DNA of 64,000 nucleotides from Pycnococcus provasolii (Eukaryota; Chlorophyta; Pseudoscourfieldiophyceae; Pseudoscourfieldiales), in the NCBI GenBank assembly GCA_049487715.1, contig CP150564.1:124001-188000 (forward strand). Direction: 5' to 3'. The notes beneath the pieces were generated by a model. It searched no databases and was not told the origin of the DNA. It was given only the letters and a program-made list of their open reading frames with translations. This document shows, one piece after another, positions 8,883 to 16,874 of this stretch (positions are counted from its first letter, which is position 1; each line of letters opens with the position of its first letter). Both the position numbers and the translations under genes were made by a program.

Positions 8883-11543
8883 TCAGATTAGGGTTTTCTT
8901 CTTCCCCTTCGTCTTCTTCTTCGCGAACGCGTCGCCCGTGCCGCCCGAGACGAGCAAATCCGACGGGTTCACCTTCGCGTGGCTCTTGCCGTGAGACATC
9001 GCGGCATCGTAAACAGCCGCCGCAGGCGACCCGTCCTGAATCCTCGACGTGCTCTCCATCTGGTCAACCTCCGAAGTGGACAAGGAACCCATGCCGTCGA
9101 TTTTCGGTTCATCCGCTTCACTCGAAGTATTCTGAGAGCGCTCATCCTGCAGTTTCTTAAGCCTCTTCATGCGCTTGATCTGCCGCTCTATGATTGTCAA
9201 CTCAGCCATCTTGTAAGTGTACTCGAACAGCATGCCAGCTGCCAAAGACGATTCGTACACGCGCTCAGTCGTGAAATCCTTCATAATTTGCATCGCGGCT
9301 CCTCCTAAATCCAACGGGATTTTCACTCTCGCCGCCTCCTGCATTGTGGAGATCAACTTCCGTGACTTGAGCGAACCCGTCTGAACAATTTGGCGCCAAG
9401 CTCCCGTCAACAGGTTACTCCGCTCCTTTCTGCTGGTATCCTTCTTCAGAAGGCCCCATTGGAACGCGAACCTCTTCCCTTCACTCAGCTCTACCGGGCC
9501 GGCCTTTTTGTCCTCACGGAATTCGCGAATATCGAATTCCATTGTTTTTGTGCGGTACGCCTTGTAGACGGTGTACCGTACAAGAATAAACGTCGCGAGA
9601 ATCGTCTCCACAATACCCGGCGGCGGGGTCTGGTAGTTGCGCACCTCGGAAATGGCGGCGGGCATGTCGTTCAGACGCTTCAGCAGGCCAGTAACAACTT
9701 TGCGACTTTCCGAAAGGCGCACCAGCAGATCTTGGAACCTCGACTCGTCAAACTCCGTGATTGACGAGTCCTCATCCTCAGCATCAATAGCACCAGCTCC
9801 TCCACCAGCGCCATCGAACGACGACGCTGCCATAACGCGCATCTTTCGCTCGAGCATGGCCTCGAGTGCGGGATCCTGCGTTTTTGGTTTCACCGCGTTC
9901 TTTCGCCTCTCCACCTCTTCCATCAGTAGTCTGCCACACGCTTCCGCTGCCAACTCGCATGCGGGAACGCGTACCTCGTCGCCAGCCTCGTAGGCGAGAT
10001 TGCCCTTCGTCGGAACTTCGTGGACGCACACGACAAGCGTGGCACGGATGATGGCATTCTCGGTGCCAGGGTCCGCGAATGAGCACGGAAGGGCAAGGAA
10101 GCGCACAACGCTCCCAGCCGGTGGCAGTTGCTCATCCTCCAGAAGCCCGAGACCCCACTTGAGGAGCGACACGACGTCGCTCTCCACGGATGCGGGCCGA
10201 CTCGCTCGCTGGATGGATTCCTTGTCGAAGCACGTGTAAAGGAAGTCGGAGCCATCGACGCCGACGGATTCTGACGCCGACAAGTCGTCGCTCTCCACTC
10301 CCTCGAGAGCCATTTCCTGCGCGTACGAGATTCTCGACGACAGCTTGCCCTCCGGACCGGCTTTCGTCTGACGGCCGGTAGGTTGCGCCTGCCGCCAGAA
10401 CGGCGACGCACCAGCGACCACCGTGGAGACGTTCCAAGGACGCGGCACGTTCGCGTCGAGGCCGGCTGGCGCGAATACGAGCGCCGCTGCGTTCGGACCC
10501 AGCACACCGACCAGTTCCGTCAGCACGGCGCGCATGGCAACCTGCATGCTTGCGTAGTCGACAACAAGATGGTCGTCGGCAACTTTGTCGAAGTCGGGAA
10601 GGAGGTACTTCAGACCAGCGTTGAGCGCGGCGCTGCGCGCGACGGTGAGCTGCACCTCGCGCTTGTGCCTGGCCACCGTCTGCGCGCTCGCTCCTAGCGC
10701 CACCTCGAGCTGACCCACCTTTTCATGGGCCTCTTGCCGCTGCCTAAGCATTTCGTCATTCAGCTCTACAATCTGCCTTTGCAGCTGTTCGATCTGCTCG
10801 TTGCGCGTGACGATGCCAGCCTCGGCACGCTCTATGAGCCTCGTGATGCGCTCATCAACACCCATGGTTGCAAAGTCGCGCAGCTCTTTCTGCATTTCTT
10901 TGACTTCGTTCTCCTTAGCTTCAAGTTCCTGCTTTATCACGTCAACCCGCGCTTCCGCCTCTCGCCGCGAGGCTTCCGCCAACATGAGTTCCTTCTCGAG
11001 TTCAGCGATGCGGTCGTTCATGGGCCTGCTGAGTCCTCCCACGGCGTTGGGTGCCCACAGTATGGGAATTCCCTCGTACTTCGCCTCAATCGTGTCTTTC
11101 ACGATGAGCTGGCCAACGTCACCACCCTTTTGCATGGCTTCCTTTGCGTTTTGGCGAAACTTTTTCTGTATGCCGTGCAGCGTGGGTGCCTGCCCGCTCT
11201 TGAGCGTGCTCGCTACGTTCACCGCGCGCTCGTTCCTTACGTACTTGCCGTCGTCCGCGTATGCGAGGAGCGCGGTTATGTTCGGCTTGCGCAGGGCGAC
11301 GTTCGCGGCGGAACGCCCCGCGGCGGTGTCGGCCGTGCCCTTGCGGCTGAACGCGGGTGTCGTCGTCGTCGTCGTGCCATCAGCCGTTCCACTCGGCGCG
11401 ACGAGCGCGAGTTGTCCTGCGTTGGCGAGCTTGACGACGTCAACTTTGGCGTGCTGGACGTCCCCTGGCGTGGGCAGGCGGTCGACGTGCATGTGTCCCT
11501 CGGCCGCGGCGTGCGACATCGCAATGTGCGGGAGCACGGGCAT
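8883..11543 (-). CDS. Coiled-coil protein with apparent dynein-type microtubule-binding domain (first of two)
   Basis: Not a named family to me. From the first ATG at 11543 the product is 886 residues; a second ATG at 11519 is also possible. Order: low-complexity N-terminus; coiled coil at roughly 175-295 (AELEKELMLAEASRREAE onward); a globular middle with a hydrophobic strand (IIRATLVVCVHEV); an Asp/Glu linker; then at about 605-780 a helical block resembling the tip of the dynein heavy-chain stalk: AISEVRNYQTPPPGIVETIL, then AWRQIVQTG, LISTMQEAARVKIPLDL, and SSLAAGMLFEYTYKM. The C-terminus is Lys-rich (KKKTKGKKKTLI). There are no AAA domains. A second gene at 41640-45602 has the same order. 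Seen: coiled coil, motifs, basic tail. Inferred: microtubule binding, probably ciliary. Confidence 0.6.
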   Translation of the reverse strand: MPVLPHIAMSHAAAEGHMHVDRLPTPGDVQHAKVDVVKLANAGQLALVAPSGTADGTTTTTTPAFSRKGTADTAAGRSAANVALRKPNITALLAYADDGKYVRNERAVNVASTLKSGQAPTLHGIQKKFRQNAKEAMQKGGDVGQLIVKDTIEAKYEGIPILWAPNAVGGLSRPMNDRIAELEKELMLAEASRREAEARVDVIKQELEAKENEVKEMQKELRDFATMGVDERITRLIERAEAGIVTRNEQIEQLQRQIVELNDEMLRQRQEAHEKVGQLEVALGASAQTVARHKREVQLTVARSAALNAGLKYLLPDFDKVADDHLVVDYASMQVAMRAVLTELVGVLGPNAAALVFAPAGLDANVPRPWNVSTVVAGASPFWRQAQPTGRQTKAGPEGKLSSRISYAQEMALEGVESDDLSASESVGVDGSDFLYTCFDKESIQRASRPASVESDVVSLLKWGLGLLEDEQLPPAGSVVRFLALPCSFADPGTENAIIRATLVVCVHEVPTKGNLAYEAGDEVRVPACELAAEACGRLLMEEVERRKNAVKPKTQDPALEAMLERKMRVMAASSFDGAGGGAGAIDAEDEDSSITEFDESRFQDLLVRLSESRKVVTGLLKRLNDMPAAISEVRNYQTPPPGIVETILATFILVRYTVYKAYRTKTMEFDIREFREDKKAGPVELSEGKRFAFQWGLLKKDTSRKERSNLLTGAWRQIVQTGSLKSRKLISTMQEAARVKIPLDLGGAAMQIMKDFTTERVYESSLAAGMLFEYTYKMAELTIIERQIKRMKRLKKLQDERSQNTSSEADEPKIDGMGSLSTSEVDQMESTSRIQDGSPAAAVYDAAMSHGKSHAKVNPSDLLVSGGTGDAFAKKKTKGKKKTLI

Positions 11544-11981
11544 GATGCGCCTCTGAGGATGAACCCTGCGAGCGACGACGGAGACCTCCCCCCTTCCCTC
11601 CCCCCCCCCCCCCCCTTGGCCTTGGATGGACTTCCCCCGCCCTCCCTCGAGAAGACCAAAACCACCTGGACCGATGCAAGGCAAGGCACCGAAGTGATCG
11701 AACCCGCGTTCCTCAACACGACAAACGAGCCTGGTCGAGCCTGCCCAAACTCACTCATACACTCACCACGCTGGTCCCCACCCCACTGGTCACCCCACCT
11801 TGCACCAATCACCAATCACCAATGTCAACACCTAATGTCAACCCCGTTAATCGTATTCCTAGGTTGCGGGTTTTCACTTTTAGGGGTTTATGTTATTTTA
11901 GGGGTTTGGGTTATTTTAGGGGTTTGGTTTCCTGGGATTGACAGATTACCTGTCAGTGTCACTCCTCCCTGACTTTTTGTC
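11544..11981. promoter_or_regulatory. Divergent promoter region with triplicated 18-bp TTAGGGGTTT unit
   Basis: 438 bp between divergent starts. A ~22-bp C-run lies at about 11591-11614, just before the minus-strand start. TAGGGGTTT recurs at 11881, 11899 and 11917 with exact 18-bp spacing, within 100 bp of the WDR70 ATG. No other gene is visible. Confidence 0.55.
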
Positions 11982-13892
11982 ATGAGCAGTGGCGGCGCCG
12001 ATGCCGACGACATGGACATCCACAGCATGGCCGCCATGGGCCTGCCCACCGGGTTCGGAGGTCCAATGAATGCGCCTGTTTCTTCTGGAGGGGCGGTTTC
12101 CTCTGCAAGAAAACTGAAGAAACCTGCCCTGTCATTCTTGAAGAAGAAAACAACCAAGAGTAGTAGTGCTGGTGCTGGTGCTGGTGCTGGTGCTGGTGGT
12201 AATTCAGCGACAGCCACAGTGGGGGTTCCTCGGTCGCAGGGGCTCATCACGACGCCTTCCTCAGCTGACTTCAAGCCAGCGGACAATGCAGAGCACACAA
12301 ATGCTTTGGCAGAGCAGCAACAGCAGCAGCAAAATCGCCACGAAATTCCAACGTCGCACGAGGCGATTCTTGGCGCAGGGGAGGAAGGGACGTCAAAGGC
12401 TGTCACCGCCGTCGCGCTCGACCGAGCGGGAAACAGGTGCGTCACAGGATCGCACGACGGTAACGTTAGAATATACGACTTTCACGGCATGAACAGCGAA
12501 ATGGCGCCATTCAGAACACTCGAGGAGCCGTGCGGAAGCTACGCCATCACGAGCGTGTCCTTCTCGCCGAGCGGCGACAGATTTCTTGTCGTGCCGTCGT
12601 CGCCGTGCCCCAAGGTGTTCAACCGCGACGGCCGAGAAGTGTGCGAACTCACAAGAGGCGACATGTACGTACGCGACATGAAAAATACCAAGGGGCACAC
12701 CGCGGCGTGCTGCGGTGGACAGTGGCACCCAGCGGAACGAGCTGCGCTTCTGACGTGCTCAGAGGATGGAACTGCACGCATCTGGGACGTCGAAAGGCCG
12801 CAGAACCAAGTCGCCGTGCTCAAGCCAAGGCAGCGCAAACCGGGAAGGTTCGCGTGCCGCGCGGCGTGCTACTCGCCCGACGGCGGCGCGGTCGCCGCGG
12901 CTTTCGGAGATGGCAGCCTGCAGGTTTGGGATGTAAGAGGTGGAAGCGCGTCTGGACTCACCGCAGCTTACACGGGCATGGTCGCTTCAAGCCGCCTGCA
13001 GGCATCCTCGGGCGGTGCGCAGCTGCAGAGCTGGTCATACTCGCAGAAGACCACGGCGGTGTGCTTCGACGCGCATGCGGGCGGCGATGCTGGCGATGCC
13101 ATGGTATGCAGCCTCGCCTTCCATGCGGACAATCGCACGCTCGTGTCGCGAGCGCAGGATGGAACGCTCAAGCTGTGGGACGTGCGATCGCTCTCGAAGC
13201 CCGTCGCGGTGGCGTCCGATCTTGCGGCTAGATACGACGAAACTGCGTGTGGATTTAGCCCCGATGGCGAACTTGCTTACACCGCAGTGAGCGCGCCCGA
13301 GGGCTCGGGTGGGGATGGCAGCGGAGGTGCCGTCGCCTTCTTTGACAGCAAGACATTGCGCCCGGTATCGCGCATCGGGTTGCCCAGCTCCGCCGTCGCC
13401 GTGCAATGGCATGCGGGCCTCAATCAGCTGTTCGTCGGCTGTGCCAAGGGCCGCGAGGGTGAGACGCGCGTGCTTTACGATCCGTCGCTGTCGACGAAGG
13501 GCGTGCTTGTCTGCAAGGATCGCAAGGCGCGTGTTCCAGATGCAGCTGATATGGCAATTGCCGGCCTTTACCAGGGGACCGTGTACACGCCGCATGCGTT
13601 GCCCATGTTCCGCGAACCGATGAGTGCAGGTGCAGGTGGCGGCGGCGGCGGGGCACGCAAGCGCGCTCGCGACGGCGCGCTGATGGCGCCTCCGAAATCA
13701 GACTCGCTTCCCGTGGGCAAGGTTGGCGCGGGCGGTCAGCTAGGCACAAGCGAAAAGGCTGTGATGATGCGCCAGATCATGGAGAAGGAGTTCACGAAGA
13801 GCAAAACGAATGCGCGCGATGCGTTTCTATCGCACGACGACGGCGGTGCAGCCGCGAGCGAGAAGAAGGACGACGCGTTGTCGAAACAGTAA
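11982..13892 (+). CDS. WDR70: WDR70 / gastrulation-defective-1 homolog, WD40 protein
   Basis: WD40 beta-propeller protein, 636 residues. The WDR70 signature is strong: IPTSHEAIL before the propeller; VTGSHDGNVRIYDFHGM; GDMYVRDMKNTKGHTA; CGGQWHPAERAALLTCSEDG; SLQVWDVRGG; DGTLKLWDVRSLSKPV; LFVGCAKG; and the tail YTPHALPMFREP that follows the last blade in this family. The N-terminal ~115 residues are low complexity (a Gly-Ala repeat, poly-Gln). In animals and yeasts WDR70 works with the CRL4-DDB1 ubiquitin ligase in histone H2B ubiquitylation at DNA breaks; that role is inferred here from orthology only. The C-terminal Gly-rich insert before KRARDG may include a nuclear signal. Confidence 0.93.
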   Translation: MSSGGADADDMDIHSMAAMGLPTGFGGPMNAPVSSGGAVSSARKLKKPALSFLKKKTTKSSSAGAGAGAGAGGNSATATVGVPRSQGLITTPSSADFKPADNAEHTNALAEQQQQQQNRHEIPTSHEAILGAGEEGTSKAVTAVALDRAGNRCVTGSHDGNVRIYDFHGMNSEMAPFRTLEEPCGSYAITSVSFSPSGDRFLVVPSSPCPKVFNRDGREVCELTRGDMYVRDMKNTKGHTAACCGGQWHPAERAALLTCSEDGTARIWDVERPQNQVAVLKPRQRKPGRFACRAACYSPDGGAVAAAFGDGSLQVWDVRGGSASGLTAAYTGMVASSRLQASSGGAQLQSWSYSQKTTAVCFDAHAGGDAGDAMVCSLAFHADNRTLVSRAQDGTLKLWDVRSLSKPVAVASDLAARYDETACGFSPDGELAYTAVSAPEGSGGDGSGGAVAFFDSKTLRPVSRIGLPSSAVAVQWHAGLNQLFVGCAKGREGETRVLYDPSLSTKGVLVCKDRKARVPDAADMAIAGLYQGTVYTPHALPMFREPMSAGAGGGGGGARKRARDGALMAPPKSDSLPVGKVGAGGQLGTSEKAVMMRQIMEKEFTKSKTNARDAFLSHDDGGAAASEKKDDALSKQ

Positions 13893-14255
13893 CATTACAC
13901 ATGAGCCAAATGTACGTATTCTTGACCACCTCAACGAGTGAGCGTCTTACACGCGCATTGTACTTCCTAGTGACCTCCTTAGTTGGTACCACTATGTACT
14001 AAATTTGATGTTCCATCGATCGCTCAAGATCTGCTTTGGTCGATGGATTAGGTCGGGGAAACTAGTTTCCCATCCCATCAACGTCGATCGCTCCTCAATA
14101 AAATAAGCCGCTGTCCCCCTAAGTACCACTATCTATTGGGTAAAATTACTGGGTACGCGTCAGCCACCGCTCCATCAAGCCGCTCACAGCCGCGTCAGTC
14201 ACCGCTTAAGGTATAAGTTTACTTGCAAATAACATTATTCGGTGAACTTGAACCT
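13893..14255. promoter_or_regulatory. Intergenic region with a 44-bp element shared with the ODA10-like promoter
   Basis: 363 bp. Positions 14031-14074 match 39425-39471 (GCTTTGGTCGA, then ATTAGGTCGGGGAA, then ACT-x-GTTTCCC). This copy includes a perfect 16-bp palindrome, GGGAAACTAGTTTCCC, at 14056-14071. Nothing else is recognised. Confidence 0.6.
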
Positions 14256-16493
14256 ATGTCGTCATCACATCAGCATCAGCTCACTCGCAAGCTTACCGCA
14301 CATACCGGGGTATTCACCGCAGAAACTTACCAAGGATCGCACTTACCCCCTTCGGCGTTTCAACGCACGATGATGCTCAAGAACAATAACAACGCAAATA
14401 TCGCCAATAGGGGGAGCACAAACCACCACGGACTATCAGGCAGCAGCAGCAGCAGCAGGCCGTACACGCCGGAGGCGGAACGACTCCTCGCGCAGCTGTG
14501 CGGAACAGACAGCCCCATGTACAACCTACCCAGACACTTCACGCCACCCGTGCCCAGACCGAGCACAAGCCTTGGACTCACGTCCGTGCCAAAAACCACA
14601 GCAAGCTTGAACGCAACGCCCGTGACAAAGACGAAGACGCAGAACAGAAGGGCCGCTTCCGCGCGGAGGCGCGGCGACGAGACGAACGCGCCGAGACCGG
14701 CGACGCCACAAGCGAATGACGGCCTCGCGGCTTCCGTGCAGGCGTACGCTGCACGCGAAGGCGCGGGCGCTCTTCAAGTCGAGCACCTCGAACGACTGCG
14801 TGAGGGGGCGTACCTAACGGTGCCCGACGACGGTGAGTACGCTCGCCGCCCAGTGACAGCTTCCACGAGCGGAGACGATATTGGGCGACCTCTGCCGCTG
14901 TCAAGCACGCTTCGCTCGCTGACTCACGAGAAGTCGGACACGCGAAACGCGGACGCGGCGAGAATCGGAGTGCCGCCGCGGCTTGGCGACTGGCTCAACT
15001 CGTGGGAACGGAGATTCACCCCTACGCCGAAGAGCGAGGGGCGCAGGCGCAAGCCTCGCCACGGCGCTGCCGCCGCCGCCGTGCAGGTACGCGAGTGGTC
15101 CGAAGCGCGATTGAATCAGCTAGATGCGGATGTCGCTGACATGGAGTACATGGCCTACCGCCCAATAGACGACGAACTGAGCGCCGTCTCGATGGAGCTC
15201 GCCGAAGATCCTGGACCCGCGATGAGCAGCCTCGATGGCAGCGACATGGCTCTGGCCAACACGATGCCGTCTGAAACGGCGGTGTTCGATAGGAGCGTGC
15301 TGACGGAGGAAACGCGGCAGCGTCACGAGGTGACAGCCGCGGCACTGCAGCAAAGCTGGAGCAATTTGCAGACAATACACGGGAGGAAAAAGATTGCTAC
15401 TACACAAGGTTTCGAAAGCCTCAAGCGCTACGCCGAGCTTGCGGGTGCCAATCGCGCAACGGCCGGTGGTGCATCCGGACTTGCCATGCTCGACGCGATC
15501 ATCGCCGAGCGGAGACGCCTCATCGCCGCGACGCTGGCGGAGTTAGACATGCCAAACAGGAGCACGATCGCGGGGGACGGGCGCACGCGCCCCGTGCCGC
15601 CTCATCTAGCCGCACGCATTGAGTCGATTGAGGAGGCGCGAGAGGCTAAGGATGTTCTCGAAGCTGCGGGTATGGACAATGGTACATTGCGCATCACGGA
15701 TGGCAGAGACGAGGCTGTCGGTGCGCCGATCATGAGTCGCGAAATATCGACGATGCGCGCGAGCATCGAGCAACCGCACCCCGGCGCGTTCGACGCAGAG
15801 CGGATCGACGAGTGCCTTGGTGCTCTGCACACCGCTCAGCTGGCGGTCGCGCGCAGAGCGCCCGAGCTGGCGCGAAGCACCGCCGCAGCTATTCACGAGA
15901 TGTGCCGCTGCCTCGAGGACCTATCTCATTACTGTGCACGAACGGAGGGTGACGGGAGCCCACACATGGCAGTGCTTCGATGCGCGGTGGACTCTCTCGG
16001 CGATGCCACGATGGAGAGAGACGATGTGCGGAAGAAAAAGGACGACGCGACGGAACGCGTTGCGACTCTCGAGGAGGAGGCGGAGGCGAGTCGCTCGCGT
16101 GAGCGCGAGCTGAACGATCGCGTCCACACGCTTGAAAAGCACAATGCCGAGCTGGAGCGCGAGTCGGAGAAGACAGCGATACGTCTGAAGCGTGCGGAGG
16201 AGCACGTCGCGGAGCTGAGCAGGGGGAAAACCACGGCACAGCTCAAGGCTGAGATCGAGGATCTGCAGGATGCTCTTCGTCAAGCTTCGCGTCGTGGCAA
16301 GATTCCGCTGAGCGAGATGACGGATAGGGAGCTCGAGCTGTACAACGCACGGACGAAGATGATGCAATGCGCTACGGGCGAAGGACAGTGCGCCGATCCG
16401 CGTGCAATACCTCCACCACCACTTCCACCTCCGCCTGTGGAAAAGAAAGGCAAAAAGAAACGAGGTACGAGTGGTCGGAAAGGCAAGAAGTGA
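14256..16493 (+). CDS. Coiled-coil protein of unknown function
   Basis: Not recognised. The 745-residue product starts at the first in-frame ATG (MSSSHQHQ). The N-terminal ~130 residues are low complexity with Asn and Ser runs and RPYTPEAERLLAQL. The middle is helical with a stretch of paired small helices (EETRQRHEVTAAALQQSW; RIDECLGALHTAQLAVARR). A strong coiled coil follows from about 590 to 700 (rich in ERERELNDRVHTLEK-type heptads). A Pro-rich linker and a Lys-rich end (KKGKKKRGTSGRKGKK) close the protein. The basic tail resembles those of the two dynein-domain proteins here, but I see no dynein-like block. Its upstream region shares an element with the ODA10-like gene, which hints at co-regulation with ciliary genes; that is inference only. 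Confidence 0.7.
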   Translation: MSSSHQHQLTRKLTAHTGVFTAETYQGSHLPPSAFQRTMMLKNNNNANIANRGSTNHHGLSGSSSSSRPYTPEAERLLAQLCGTDSPMYNLPRHFTPPVPRPSTSLGLTSVPKTTASLNATPVTKTKTQNRRAASARRRGDETNAPRPATPQANDGLAASVQAYAAREGAGALQVEHLERLREGAYLTVPDDGEYARRPVTASTSGDDIGRPLPLSSTLRSLTHEKSDTRNADAARIGVPPRLGDWLNSWERRFTPTPKSEGRRRKPRHGAAAAAVQVREWSEARLNQLDADVADMEYMAYRPIDDELSAVSMELAEDPGPAMSSLDGSDMALANTMPSETAVFDRSVLTEETRQRHEVTAAALQQSWSNLQTIHGRKKIATTQGFESLKRYAELAGANRATAGGASGLAMLDAIIAERRRLIAATLAELDMPNRSTIAGDGRTRPVPPHLAARIESIEEAREAKDVLEAAGMDNGTLRITDGRDEAVGAPIMSREISTMRASIEQPHPGAFDAERIDECLGALHTAQLAVARRAPELARSTAAAIHEMCRCLEDLSHYCARTEGDGSPHMAVLRCAVDSLGDATMERDDVRKKKDDATERVATLEEEAEASRSRERELNDRVHTLEKHNAELERESEKTAIRLKRAEEHVAELSRGKTTAQLKAEIEDLQDALRQASRRGKIPLSEMTDRELELYNARTKMMQCATGEGQCADPRAIPPPPLPPPPVEKKGKKKRGTSGRKGKK

Positions 16494-16720
16494 TTTTTGC
16501 TCTGCTACGGTACTATCGTTTGCAAGACCTGAAGATTCAAGGTCTTGCTTGTTGGTGTATATTTGTTGTTACAAAACATTTTCTCTTTTTCTTTGAACCA
16601 CGTTTCACACGACTCCTCACTTGCGTTGCATCGTGTTGATGCACGGTTGGTGGCGCTGGCGACGACATCAACGAAAACAAGTCGCAACCGGAGCCCTCAC
16701 TACGCTTACGAAAGCGCCCT

Positions 16721-16874
16721 TGATAGAGTGATACAACCTTCGAAATCACCTGCGCCATGAACAAAAACGCGCAGTGAATGGCACCGGTGAATGGGCTGAA
16801 TGGTGAAAGTGAATGGACGACCGTTGGACAAACTAAAGTGTTACTTCATTACTGAATGAGGGATCTCAGAATTT
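16721..16874 (-). repeat. Dispersed 3'-flank repeat, copy 3 (supplies a stop codon)
   Basis: Inverted copy of the repeat at 1489, nearly complete from ATTCTGAGAT to GGTTGTATCACTCTATCA when read on the minus strand. It is sense to the minus-strand gene whose stop is at 16866: the TGA of the repeat's opening TTCTGAGAT is that gene's stop codon. The other flank is the 3' end of the plus-strand coiled-coil gene. Confidence 0.85.

Noticed and set aside
14056-14071. Palindrome read as an RFX X-box
   Set aside because: The half-sites are in everted order relative to an X-box, and RFX factors are not established in green algae.
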